From Terfezia claveryi (lineage: Eukaryota > Ascomycota > Pezizomycetes > Pezizales > Pezizaceae), in assembly GCA_015179025.1 (NCBI GenBank), contig WHUX01000132.1, positions 62,001-126,000 on the forward strand: a stretch of DNA of 64,000 nt, written 5' to 3'. A program made the translations under genes and the position numbers. Positions 1 through 12,109 of this stretch are shown here, in pieces. Numbering within the stretch: position 1 is the first letter of the stretch; every line of letters begins with the position of its first letter. The notes under the pieces were generated by a model. The model ran no database searches, was not told where the DNA came from, and saw only the letters and a list, made by a program, of their open reading frames with translations.

Positions 1-201
1 CCTTTTGCATTTCATACAGTCGTTTGGGAGGAAAAGGAAAAAAAAAAAAAAACTTATTGCGTGTTGTGTTTATAGCTTCCAGATATGTGTTGTTTTGATG
101 CAGGAATTTCTTGATGATGATGATTTTGGAGGTGGTGTGTGTAGGGCAGGCGGCATATGGGCATGACGTTGACTTGAACTTATTGGGGAAAAAGTCAGTC
201 T

Positions 202-230
202 ACACACACACATATATATATATATATACA
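202..230. repeat. (CA)n-(TA)n compound microsatellite
   Basis: An alternating CA tract runs directly into an alternating TA tract. The rest of 1-537 has no supported gene; it also holds a short GCAAC pentamer array near 405-427 and two A-rich runs. The stretch lies downstream of the minus-strand DDRGK-like gene, so it would include that gene's 3' flank. Confidence 0.9.
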
Positions 231-537
231 GTATTTTTATCTTATATGTATAAAAGTTATTATTTCAATATGTGATCATGAGTTTTCTCTGGGATCGATT
301 GTTGTGTATTATATCATCCACAGGAGGGAAAAAAAAAAAAAAGAAAAAACTGTATTGATTCCATATCAATCAAAAACGCCAATCATCCATATAAGCCCAT
401 TTAACGCAACGCAACGCAACGCAACGTTAGCATACGGCACCAAACCATCTACCCAAGTCCCAGGCATATCTATACAAACTACAAAACTCCAGTACCGTCA
501 ACTCCCCATCCAAACTGAATTCGCAAATCCAAACCAC

Positions 538-1757
538 CTACTCCAACCGCAATACCTCCTCCAACCTCCTCCCCATCTCGGCCCAACTCATGCCCTTCTC
601 TCCACTCTGATCTAGACTTTCAAAGAGCGCTCTTGCGTCGCCTTCCCTCACGACAACGTAATACCCCTTTCCTGTAACCATCCTCATCTCCCACTCCCTC
701 CCTCCAGCAACATCACCTACAGCCCCCCCTTCACTCACACACTCCTTAACCCCCAACAACCCCTCCCTCTCCAGGCCCTCCAAAACCCACTTTCCATTCC
801 TTCCAATCTCCCCCGCCAACCCCTCAATCTTCCACACTTTCCTCCCCCCATTCCCCTTACCACTAGTAGTAACCAAGTTCCTTAATCTCCCCAAATCTGC
901 TTTCGCAGCCCTCTCAATCTCCTTCTCCCTCTCCTGCCTAGCAATTCTTTCCTTCTCTCGTCTCGCAACGATTTCCTCCTCCGCAACTGCTCTCCGCTGC
1001 CTCTCGGAAAAGACCTCCTCCGCGCGAGCCTCCTCCTCGAGACGAGCTTCCTCCGCGGCAGCGAGCGCGCGGGAGCGCTGGAATTCGTTGTAGGCGCGAC
1101 GCTGGTCGCGGCGGGCGAGAGATGCGGCTTTTTTTGCGCCGACGGTTTTGGTTTTAGAGATTCGTCGAGGCGGTGGGGGTGGGGGTGGGGGTGGGGGTGG
1201 GAGTTGTTGTTGACCACCAGTATTTCCTCCTCCACCAGCTCCACTACCACCACCACTGGGCCAGCAGCACCGGGGGGGTCATCATCATCATCCCTTCCAT
1301 GGTCCACAATCTCAAACCCGTCCTCTTCCTCCCCCTCATCTTCGTCTTGCTCTTCTTCCTCCACATCCAAATCCTCACTTTCCTCGCTCCGAACCAACTG
1401 AAAGCCATCATCTCCCGAAATGGGGCTTCTCGCTTCAGTCCTCCCCTTTTCATCAACCTCACCTTCAACCCCACCATCTACCCTAGCTGCAGCTGCAGGT
1501 TGATCACTCCCAACTCCCCCATCGCCGCCATCACCACCACCACTACCACCACCCTCCTCCGGAGTACTGTCTGCGGCGACGTCGGGTAATAGCGCCTCTG
1601 CCTCTGCCTCTCCCTCTTTCTCTGCCTCTGCCCCTGCCTGTGCCACAACCAATCCAGCACCCTTCCTTAGCGACTCCGCCCGGTCCAGGACATAGAGGAT
1701 GATGAACCCGATCAGGAGGAGTGGGGAGAAGAGGATAAGGTTTGTCAAAAAGGACAT
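538..1757 (-). CDS. DDRGK-domain (UFBP1/DDRGK1-like) ER-anchored protein, frame broken
   Basis: DDRGK1/UFBP1 is an ER-membrane adaptor of the UFM1 ligase UFL1. Here the N-terminus (ATG at 1757) has one hydrophobic segment at about residues 4-24, then a long acidic, Gly-rich linker. Further on, in another frame, come VGAKKAASL, matching the GAKK block that opens the family's charged region, then a Glu/Arg/Ala-rich coiled coil and a winged-helix-like C-terminus (VWKIEGLAGEIGR ... GKGYYVVV) ending at a TAG at 538. The two halves are each open but differ by one frame. The switch must fall at about 1165-1265, where G/C homopolymers and a GGGGGT repeat occur; stops close the downstream frame before about 1280. 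With one indel corrected the product would be about 405 residues, longer than the roughly 314 of human DDRGK1 because of the linker. The literal DDRGK pentapeptide is absent. An unusual intron or a sequencing indel could explain the break. Confidence 0.72.
1172..1201. repeat. GGGGGT hexamer repeat inside the DDRGK-like gene
   Basis: About five copies of a GGGGGT unit. Read on the minus strand it encodes a proline run in the downstream frame or alternating His-Pro in the upstream frame. It lies within the interval where the gene's reading frame shifts, so it is a natural place for a length change or base-calling error. Confidence 0.85.
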
Positions 1758-2298
1758 TGTTGTAGACCCTTTTCAGCCACTATATATGTATGTACTGTAT
1801 ATAAGTTTGTTCTGGCTTTTGTCGATTGACGCAGCTGCAGCAAGTTGTATGTTTCCAGCTTGAACCTCTATCCTAGGTAAGTAGCTATAGAGGTATTTAA
1901 GAGCTCCAAGACGTATATATATTTCGGCTTCTTTCTGAAGCTGTTGATCTTGTGTCGTTCAATTAGTGGGGGGGGGGTGTTATTGTTGTTGTTGTCAGCG
2001 TATATTATTGTTGATTGTTTGGTGGTGCTCGCTTCACACACACACAACGTTTGATTACTCTTTACTTTCCCACCAGTCAGAAAACCCACGCGGCGCCAGA
2101 CGATCATTCCACCATTATAGAACTCTACATCATTACCAGCGCATGCCATCTCAAAGCGTCCGGGGTTATTGAACCTTTTTTTTTTTTTTTTGCCCAACTG
2201 ACAAAACAAAACATCCGGCAGCTGACCTCACAGTAGCTGTTCAATGACGCATTCGCATATGCAGCAAAAGAGCTCTGGTTCTTGGCTTCTCTCCGCAA

Positions 2299-2676
2299 AT
2301 GTGGGCTCTCTCATCGAAGAGTCCGATGTTGTTATTGGGTGCGGATGTTTTTCCAGTAAAGGCACAAGGAGCAATGTATCTTCAGAAATGTATGGAAGGA
2401 AAGGGCTACGGAACTTGTCGCAGCGACAGATTACACAATGTCGCAGTGATGGCTCTTTGGGACAACTACGTGATGCCCATTCTTGGAGTACCGGTAGTAG
2501 GGGTGATGGAAGATGTGATGATGGAGATGCAAGAGGGTTTTGGTAAAGAGGCAAGTTCAGTAGGGCAGGGGAGACTTATATTGGCTTTTACGGCAGTGTA
2601 TGTGCTGATATATTTGGGGAGATCCAGAGACGTATTCAAAAACAATACCACCACACCAGCCTCCAAACTTGCATAG
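2299..2676 (+). CDS. Doubtful hypothetical ORF with one hydrophobic segment
   Basis: An open frame of about 125 codons with no family that I recognise. It has a C-terminal hydrophobic stretch (about residues 93-110) preceded by a Gly-rich stretch. The in-frame start is a non-ATG codon, so if real it would begin at an internal Met or be an exon of a spliced gene. No convincing donor or acceptor joins it to neighbouring frames. ORFs of this length are expected by chance here, so the call is weak. Confidence 0.15.
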   Translation: MWALSSKSPMLLLGADVFPVKAQGAMYLQKCMEGKGYGTCRSDRLHNVAVMALWDNYVMPILGVPVVGVMEDVMMEMQEGFGKEASSVGQGRLILAFTAVYVLIYLGRSRDVFKNNTTTPASKLA

Positions 2677-5600
2677 GAACAAGCCTCTGTATAGAGATAT
2701 GAGATGTAACGGAAGCAAGTGGAGGTACACAACAGCAATTTAGTTACTGAAGATATCAACATACATTCAAGAGGCAGAAACTCGAGTGGAGAATATGTCA
2801 GGCAAGGATATTTCACACCTCATCAAGCCCGGAAAGAAGGGTACAAATGCACAAAATCATCAGAAGTTGCGTACCAATTCAGCAAGACCTACCTCTGTTC
2901 ATTTGTTCATTGCAGGATAGGCTTTGAGACGCATACTTCTCCAACAGCTTGCTTCTGTTTCACCATTCGACTTGATTTTGCCGTGAAAAGGCATGAGGTT
3001 ACAGAATTCTATAGGGGGGTGCTGACACACTTGTAGACAGAGATGTTGTTTCACAATTTGTCTGACCTCGAGACGAGAAGGTCTCTGGGTAGCCACATAC
3101 AGCAAGGGAGTGAAGCGCTCGTGGAAGACGTTCAAATCAGCCGTTGAGATATCTCAGGAACCTTGTACGGCCACAATTCGCATCAATCAATATATCAAAG
3201 ACCAGGTTGATGCCCAAGATATGGATTGGCAATGCTATATGGAGAACGTGGCGCCTCTGCACTGATACCCTGGGGCCCTGGGAACCGTGTAGACGGTTAA
3301 CCAAGGAGGCCTGTATGCAACAAAGGCAGTTGAGGTACTTGCTGAGGTGCAATGGCCGGCATAAGCACAATTGGCATTACGTGGCTGCAAATACTTCAGC
3401 AATATTACACCTAAGCTTCCTATCCGCCTCACCTACCACAACTACAGCCATTAGTCAGTAACTGCTGACCACCGCCATCGCTGCCATCGCCATAATTATC
3501 TCCGCAACCGCCATGGAGGCTCAACCTTAAGATCCGCCACAAGCGCTACTCATTTCCGATCAGAGGTCTATCTATACGCTCCCTCCAGCTAGGTAAACTC
3601 GACCAGGAAACAAACAAACCTTGAGTATGTGCAGATGTTTAGCCCCATGCGTGGCAAGCACGAGGAAGCAGGTATTGCAGGGATATGGCAGCTAGGTGAT
3701 AGGGAGTCGACATATAATCAAACAATAAATCAATTTAAAAGTCTCCCATAATTTGACCTCCGGTTCATATATATCGGTTTCACAAATAGATCATAAGGCT
3801 ATAACTGCGTGGGGCCATGACACACCCACCCTGGGGAAGGTTTGGCCCCCCATGTACCGCATGCCGAACAATGCCCCTCCTACGATTCATATACCCAAAA
3901 CGAGCCCAGATGTTGGAGTCTTCCACAGAATCCCATCACCATAAACATTGCATTCTTGACTGGGAGTCGTTCAACCATTCGTTCTCGTCCGCCTTTTTAC
4001 TAGCTTAAATCAATATACCTCGCGTATAAACCCCAACTCAATCAAGAGGAAGGCGTGAATATCCACAAGGTTCACACATTGCATGATTTCCCCCCCTTTA
4101 TTTCACGGGTGTTTCATGCCGTGTCTTACACAAGATCGTTGGAGAATAGTCTCTTCGAGACTATCAAGACTTGTTACGTTTAGTTGTTACACATAAGCGC
4201 ACTAAGGTTTGGATGCGAGTATCGGGCAATTGAAGGTGCTAGCTCTAGGTTAAAATGTATTGTGGGGGGAGGAGTGGAAGCGTGAGGGTTTAGAACTAAA
4301 GAGAGTGGAAAATTTTAATGAGAGTTGTTATGTATGCTGTCAACGTTGAGGAATTTTCCCTATTATACCTAGAGTCGGCGCCTCGGGATAGGAATTGAGC
4401 ATATTCTCTCTATTAGTTCTGGTAGTCTAATTGAGGTCTGGCTTGTACTGTGAGCTAAGTGGCAGTATATACAGTGGTGTGATCGCATTCATTAGGTAAC
4501 TACTTTTTAGTAGTCTAGATCTGGTTGTACATTATTATTGTGATGCCCATGGTTTTGGGTCGTGAAGATTATAGTAACTATTACCCTCAACTTCTATATC
4601 ACGTGGGTCGTGGTCTGCCAAGCCCGACACCCAGAGAGTAGTTTAAAACAAACCCCACAAAAAATTCTCATCTTCACTCCCATCAACCTGTCTCATGGCA
4701 GCTCACAATACGACAAAGTACCATCAACCGCCAGAACTAAATATCATGGTACGTTCGAACCGCACTCACTGTATCTCTCTGCTCCCCCCAGTCCCCAGTT
4801 CAAATGATGAGAAGAATCAGCAAATATATCACAGACCTGTTCTGAACAACATCATGTGGATAACTTGCGTACATCTATCTGATTTGAAACCTTCCCCCCC
4901 GTTGCTCATAATGATTCTCCCCCCCCTCCTCCCCCCACAACCAACATCGCTGACTGTGATGGAATAGATTTAGGAGTTCGGAAAACAAATAACGCAATCT
5001 GCGTGGACATTTGAGATCTGGTTTAGCCTTTGGTCAGCTTCTCGGGATTTGTGTCAGTTCCCACGAAATTTTGCCTTGTTGCGAGTATTGCGATCAATGA
5101 AACTAGGCGTTTTGATGCAATTCATTCATGGCTGACGCACTATGGAAAGTGATGCGCATCCCTCCCCCTTGCCCCACTCATACGTTATCGCATCGCATGG
5201 TTATTGTTAAAACGCGCAGGGTATCAGCCTCGTCCCGGGAGTTCATGATCAGACATCCAACCCCCCACCCTACGTTAAATCACATCCATCCCCATCCCTT
5301 CCTGCTTCATCATTTTTCTCACTCTACAAGCAAGAACTTTACTCAATACAATGCATTATTCATTCTTTTTTGTTTTTATTCACTACCATAAGTGCCGGTA
5401 TTCGCCTTAATTCGCAAAACGATGCGATCCCCAACATATCCATGCAATAGACGCAATTTGCTCTTTCGTCTCCTGCATATTTCTGAGGGACCAAGATTGA
5501 GCTCTTATAGCATGCCTTTTATAATCCTCATCTTCCCTTTTTCTTTCGAATTTTTCGGGGGGGAATTTGTGGGCAGAAGAGGTTCGCTTGAGGCGTACAT

Positions 5601-6127
5601 ACAATGCACACTTTTAGATAAGTTATGTGTAATGAGATGATGTTCCATACTAATTCGATAAGGGCTTGATGCCCATCATTGGCTGCGTATGCAAGGGTCG
5701 GGAATGGGGGAATTTGCGGCCTTTTTGCCAGGGCACAGACTTTATTCGCAGATATATTTACCTAGAAATATCACCGTGAACAAGAGTACATAGGTAGCTA
5801 CCCAGTATCTTACCCACGTACCTCTACTTACCTTACAGTGCAATGTTTCATTCCCTACTTCAGTATAGTGGATATCACGATGAGCTTGGGAGATTTTTAT
5901 TTTTATCCCTTTTTTGTTTTTCCTCTCCCTTTTTTTTAACACTATCGAAAGGGCAAAAACCTTTGAAAAGGGAATGCATCAGGCAGGACCCAGTCATAGC
6001 CTAGTCATAGCCTTGGGTAGGTACAGTAATTACCGGTTATTAGCCTTTTACAACCAAAAAATAAAAATAAAAATAAAAATAAAGGATATCTCCTAACCGT
6101 AGATTAATTATCCCAACCACAAAACAC

Positions 6128-6153
6128 CACACACACACACACACACACACACC
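6128..6153. repeat. (CA)n microsatellite
   Basis: About 13 perfect CA units in non-coding DNA, a short distance after an AAAAAT array. Confidence 0.9.
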
Positions 6154-7250
6154 TTATCTAGATATATTGTATAAATCTTACATACCTTAGTATGTATCTA
6201 TATACCTAATATCTCAAGTCCATTTTATAATTTTTGTTCAAAGATTCTTGGCCAAAAAAAATGGGGACGGGGAAAAGGGGAATGGGAATGGGACTTGCTA
6301 CCTTTAGAAAGTTAAAACTTTTATATTTCTATTTCTAAGCTATACCAGTATCTCGAGGTTACTTCACAGAGAAAAAATATATAAAAAGATAATAGCTTCA
6401 CAGAAGTTTAAGTTTTCTAAAAGTATATACAAATACAGCCTATGAAGTTTTACAGACAAGTTTTCACAGCCCCCTCGTGCTTTTAACAAACTTCCAACGA
6501 ACCTTCAGAAAAAAACCCAAATACCCATCGCCACCCCCACCCACAAGTAAATCCACTGAGTTTTAGTTTACATATATAATATAATATAATATATCCTCCC
6601 CCCCATCTCCCTCCCCCTGTATCATAAAATCCCGCGCACTTATTCGGGGATATATACGGGGATAAGTCCACTATATCCTAGCTTACATCGTACATGCAAA
6701 GTATACATACATATATACACAGAAGAGACAGGAAACTTCAAGGGGATGTTATTATATTAGATGTGGGCTGGCTTGTGTTGGGGGGGGAGGGCGGCTTTTA
6801 GTCATGGATGTTCATGCCAACCAACTTTGACTACAAACCACAAGGTACAAGTACGTGATGTCATTGCTGAATTTCACCAGGGGCAGTGGAACTTCTACCC
6901 CACGATTGTGTGTCAGATAAGTTAACTCGAGTACTACCTAGGTATGTATGTACTCTGTACATACTTATGTAACATGTAAAGCAAAAAAAACATGATGTAT
7001 ATATTTTATATATTGTATATTTTATTATTTTATAGTTTCTCTTGATCGAATCCCGTTTTTCTACCTACCTGTAAGTACCGTATCGTACACAAAGCCATGT
7101 CCAAATAATAACATAAATTAAATTTAAATAATAATAATAATAATAAAAAATTCCCTTCTTTCAACGCTAACTCCTCTCCCCCCTTCCGTACCCAACCAGA
7201 CTATTGTACCCTACCTTCATCAATCTCACCCAATATGTTTAAAATGATGG

Positions 7251-7276
7251 AAAAAAAAAAAAAAAAAAAAAAAAAA
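7251..7276. repeat. 26-base poly-A tract
   Basis: Uninterrupted A-run in intergenic DNA. No reverse-transcribed gene or tail-bearing element is recognisable upstream, so it is recorded only as a homopolymer. Confidence 0.85.
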
Positions 7277-8348
7277 GCCAAAACTCTTACATAGAGTACC
7301 TACATGTAAACATTCTCCAAAACGACCTACGGTACTTACCCCCATCATATTGCATTGCAAATCACTGCACAACTACTGTAGGTACCCCACCGACACCACC
7401 ACCATTCATACGTCGTGAGGCGATCAACCCCGTCAAACCTCAACCAATCCCGGCCCCATAGTGACCCCCATACCTTGTACTTTACCGCCCCATAAGTTTT
7501 TTACCTCCGTGCCGTGCCGTTGATTGCGTACCGTACAGGCATGTAGAGTAGAGTATATTACATTCAATGCACTAGTAGGTAGGTAGGGATGCACTGTCTA
7601 CAGTAGTCAGTCAGGATCAAGATCCTCACAGACCCGCAGCCAATAGCCAAAGACCTCATTGAATTCGAATTCGGGCTCCTCACTCAGCTTCCACGCAAAT
7701 TGTCTTTCTTGACTAACGATGTTTTCTTTTGATAACTCGAGGAGTATGTAAGCATGTATGTAAACAGTACTAGTACCTCGCTCCACAACCGCAGGTACTC
7801 CAATCGTTAACCAGCAACCGCAATACCAAATACTACAGGGGTAAAAGTAAACGATATACAGTACAAGATTACACACCAATACCAATACTGCATCACCAAA
7901 ACAAAACAAAACAAAAGTAAAGTAACACAAACCCCAGCCCAACTGATTACGTTCTGTCATGCACCCCATTCACCCCACCAATATTCCCAAAACGGAAAAT
8001 CCCCTCGTGTGCGATCCGCCAAACAAATCGACGCAGCAACGCAACCCACGTTTCCGCAAGGCAAAGAAAAGAAATAGCAATGCTGAGGAAGGAAAACGTA
8101 AAAGAAAATATGAAGAACGCCCCTTGCCCTAATAGTTACTAGCGGAAAATAAAACAAGGCTTGCCTATGGGACCTGAGCCAATCCCAGGTGAGCCCAAAA
8201 CGCTGTCGATGGTATGAAAACTCAGACTATATGAATAAACCAAAAAAGAAATATGTTACAGTAAAACACGAGATCATATTCTGATGTCTCAGTGTGTCGT
8301 GAGGTTGGTTTGTAGCTGATTCGATCACCAGCAGCCTCCCATCATGAT

Positions 8349-8923
8349 TTAGGCAGAGACACCAGGCATCCTTCCCAAAAGACCCTCAGTTGCTTCCTTG
8401 GCTTCACGCCTGATCTTGGCTTTGAAGGCCTCAAAGACAGCCTGATCGTCAAGAGCCTCCTTCATCTCAGAGTTGTGTTCTTGCCAAAGACGGTTCCACT
8501 CCCTGTCTGTATTGAGATTTAGATCCCAATTCTAATTTTAAACAACCGAGGGTCCGTGGAGTTAAACTTACTGAAAACCTTGCTCCTTTTGCAAGTAGCC
8601 TTTTCACAGAATCCAGAATCCACCACTCGCCTGGCTTCTGGCTCGGAGCTGCCTTGGCTATCGACCGAAGGTGCCGGAGAGACAGACCTTGGTGGAGTAC
8701 CGGCATCTGATGTACCATTATGGTTGTGATGCGTTGAGGAGGTTGGAGACCAGGAAACAACGTCACCATAGAAGGCAAATGGTGCGTCCGATGGAGTTTC
8801 TTGTACAGTGCAGCCGCATTGAACGTAGTAGATTTCGGTGGTAACTAAGTTGGTAGATGGAGCTGGAAGGTCGTCTGGCCAGTAGCCGGTGCCGTTGCTG
8901 GAATAAACCCTAGTAAGCTTCAT
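8349..8923 (-). CDS. Hypothetical 169-residue protein, two exons
   Basis: I do not recognise this protein. Exon 1 runs from the ATG at 8923 to 8572. A 65-nt intron (GTAAGT donor at 8571, ACAG acceptor at 8507) follows, and exon 2 runs 8506-8349, ending in TAA. The splice joins the frames cleanly (510 nt including stop). The N-terminal half is compact, with a short Cys pair near residue 36 (VQCGC). The middle is Ser/Pro/Thr-rich and probably disordered. The C-terminus is an amphipathic, charged helix (EMKEALDDQAVFEAFKAKI), the part most typical of real coding sequence. There is no signal peptide or membrane segment. It stands alone, several kilobases from any other supported gene. A small cytosolic or nuclear lineage-restricted protein is the simplest reading. 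Confidence 0.68.
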
Positions 8924-11887
8924 TGTGGTTGGAGTGGGCGATAGGTATGGCTAAGTATGGGTATCCGCTTCCGAGTAAGACTGTATCTGTGGATCCGGAC
9001 CTTGTATGTGGTTGACGATGTCTATCTGAATTCGGTGGGGCTCGAGAAGGAAATCAAGTGGGTCTATATACTATTCGAAGAAAGTTCTAGGTAAAACTGT
9101 AACCTGCGGCCGTACTAGTGAACCTTAGGGAATTGTTGGGAGGGTGGGCGGACGCCAGGGGTGTGACTCTGGGTATGCTTGTATGGACAAGAGGGTGGGA
9201 TGATTCCAAAAAAACAATATACACTGCAGTGGTATGGTAGAGTGTGGATAATAAAAGCTGCAAACTATGGACAGGGAAAGCAGGCCCACGATATAACGAG
9301 ATATGGATAGCGAGGATATTGAGGTGAGAGAAGTGCGAGGGTGGGTGGCACGATGGAGGCGGAAGTGGTGGGATGCTCCTATATGTTGGGGATTAAATCC
9401 TGCTGCCCTCGAGCTCCAGCGCTGCCGATACCGACGACCACCATATACGCCGACTCCGGTACCGGTGGGGAAAGGGGATATGGCCGTCCGAGCCCCCCGT
9501 TGCCCTGCGGGTCCGTCAAGAGATTTCGAAATTTCGAGGGATCTTCATGCAGATCGGACCCTTCGACGCCGAGTCCCCTTCGTCAAGCCAAGGCGCATAT
9601 CTGGCTGGAGCTGGTTTAGGGATTGCCTATTTACCCTTAGGTGGAAGCCACACGCTGCCCTGAAGCCTAGCCGAGGTGGCGGCAAGACATTTGCAAGGAA
9701 TATGGTGTGGGGTGCAGTGGAGGGGGATATCAGTCAATACTACAATATGCTAGGTTCGTTGTAGAAGCAGGATGCCTCAGCCGGGTTCCAGACTGAGCGG
9801 TCAGCGTCGTGGCGTCGATGTCGACTCTGAGGTTTTGTGTCACTGGATTTTATATGAGACCAGCGTTTGAGATCAGCAAGCCAGACGTCGACCAGACGCA
9901 GATCACCAAGTTGGCGGTGTGGATTCAGGTTTCGCAGCGCAGCCAGCCTACCCTCACAACGACGCTTTCGTTACTCGCTCACGACAGGTGTACTTTCGTA
10001 GACGGTCGTTTTATACAGTATCACAGCCTTTCCACATCAGGATTCTGTTGTCCTCACTTTCTGAGATCTACCCTTGTAACCCCGATTGTTGCCTTTACTT
10101 CGAGATTAAACCTGTCAGTCGGCCTGCCGTGAACGATGCATAATTTGTGCTCGTGAGAAATTCAAGCGGGCAGCTGATAATCGTGCTGCACTGCAGCTGG
10201 TACTCTAGTGCGCGGATGCCGCATGCTGCATTTGCATGGAATGTTGCCGGTCATAAAGAGCGGAAGAACGTACCGCTAACTTAAGCACCTGTAATATGTA
10301 TACATAATAATACCTGGGTACGGCAAGGGGGAAGGGGGAAGGGGGAAACCACTGCCATACTCTCCTCGTACAGGTGGTCCAATTGCATGTATATATATAT
10401 ATTTTTGCTCATAGTGGGGATTCTTATAAATCATTGGAATAAACTATTTCAAGGCCGCAACGTCCGTACCCATTGTAATACTGCATCATGTCCATTACTC
10501 CCCTCTGTTGGCACCCGCCAGAGCAACGCTGTGGGCAACCGCTCAAGCGAGGATAAGGAGGCCCAAGATCCACGAGTCCAAAAGTTAACGTAACGTTTAT
10601 GGGGGTGTCGCTGATCGCCAGGGCTCCAAATATGTTGGAATTGCATGGATGAGTGAAGAGAGATGCAATAGTAAGTGAATTGTTTCCTCCTGGTGATCCC
10701 TTGGAAAATCCAGCATCGAGACGGACCCAAGTCTGGAATGTCGCCTGTTGACTTGTATTCAGACTTCCATCTTGCTCTCCCACTCCCGCCAAACACAGAT
10801 CATTCCCCTACTGCAATCCAGCACCAATACGAAGATTCTATCACTTTTTTTGTTTCTCCCATCACAATTGCAATTCCAATTCGAACTGTTTCCGGTTACC
10901 GGTCAAACTTCAGATGATCGAAAAGTTTAATCCCGGATGCAGTTAGCACAGCTCTACTCGTTGTCCAACCACAAGCAAGTTGCAATGCAAGTGCCAGTGC
11001 AAATTGCACCAAACTGTACACCGACGCCGAAGTGTGGGGAAGGCTGGCCTGCGAGTGGGGATGGTTTGCAAGGATGGTGGGGGAAACCCCACACGTTTAC
11101 GGGGGGCTTTCACTACCGGTACATGATGCAGAGGATCCTTTGCAAACGGGTGACCCCAGTGATTCCTAACGGAGACGAAGGTACAGATTATATGTCATAT
11201 CGCGGGATTTGATCTGATGAAGCTGCGATTTCTAGTATATTTGGTGACGTAATACCTATAACCTTCGAACGCGATTTGTTGAGCGACTGTGAGGCTTTTA
11301 CTTACAATGGTGCGTTTTGGCCTTTTGCCAGTTGCAGGTGGGTTGCTGGTTGTGGGGGCCACATCGCCCACAAGAGGTTGGGCTAGGGTCCATAGCCATT
11401 TAAGGAAACCGGGCATGCTTATCCAATATACTGAGCGTTCTGGTTGTTCTGATACTCGAGTTTCCTATTGATGGAGAAACTCCATGTTACAGAAATCCTA
11501 GTCTGCTAGAGAAAACCACACTTTTCAGAAGAAACACCAAAATGTCCTATCCTTCTATTTGCAAAGTATGTCAACCATACAATGCCTGAGTGCAACGGTG
11601 CAGTCGATACCTAAATTGGAGATTGTCCCCAATCCTAGATCCCCGGCAGACGCCCCTCCACCCCTCTCCTAACCCCTTTCTATATATGCATACAGTGAAC
11701 GAGTACTTAAACAAATGACTTTACACCCTCTCATTATCCCTCTCTTCTCCAAAAAGAATTTCTACAACCAACCTCAACCTCCTTACCACCAGTAACAAAC
11801 AACCGACATTACTGCCTGCACAATTAACACGACTGTATCCATCTCCTTGCTTCTAGACATTAACATCCCCAATCAATCAGGATTACC

Positions 11888-12109
11888 ATGGTATCTACAT
11901 TTTGGGGTATGGAGGGAAGTAGAGAAGTTGGGGGGGAGGATCATAAACATACACAATCAACTGAACTATCTCTAGAGGAACCACAAAGAGAAGGAGAAGC
12001 ATTGATCCCCCTCCCCTTCCTCTCTCCCTCGCAGCATTCATTTCTACATGGGAGCTGCGTGGGTTCTTCGGCACCCCTTCCTAGTAGCCGCACCTGTTCT
12101 CCAGACTGA
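11888..12109 (+). CDS. Possible small ORF behind a promoter-like CT-rich leader
   Basis: A 73-codon frame starts at an ACCATGG context. It is preceded by a TATATA-like element near 11682 and about 200 bases of CT-rich leader lacking upstream ATGs close to the start, which resembles a fungal core promoter and 5' UTR. The encoded protein is not recognisable and has low-complexity Ser/Gly/Glu content. A second frame at about 12048 encodes a hydrophobic 30-residue stretch, so a spliced small protein is possible but no splice pair is compelling. Confidence 0.2.
   Translation: MVSTFWGMEGSREVGGEDHKHTQSTELSLEEPQREGEALIPLPFLSPSQHSFLHGSCVGSSAPLPSSRTCSPD

Larger units (their letters stand above)
1758..8348. 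other. Gene-poor interval with simple repeats
   Basis: No gene model with splice support or recognisable protein family was found. The interval carries many simple tracts: a T-run near 2180, C-runs at 4080-4100 and 4915-4935, AAAAAT units at about 6055-6081, CA repeats at 6128-6153, AAT units at about 7126-7146 and a 26-base A-run at 7251-7276. Open frames of 60-120 codons are present but occur at the frequency expected by chance. Confidence 0.6.

Noticed and set aside
1204..1589. Plus-strand His/Ser/Thr-rich ORFs opposite the DDRGK-like gene
   Set aside because: They are antisense shadows of its acidic and Gly-rich linker and have no independent support.
9303..9764. 153-codon plus-strand ORF
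   Set aside because: Arg/Trp/Pro-rich product with no domain, several overlapping open frames in the same place and no splice support.
10424..10792. Minus-strand ORF with Cys/Gly-rich, secreted-looking composition
   Set aside because: It has no ATG in frame, a stop lies just upstream, and no signal-peptide exon could be joined convincingly. ORFs of 120 codons are expected by chance at this scale.
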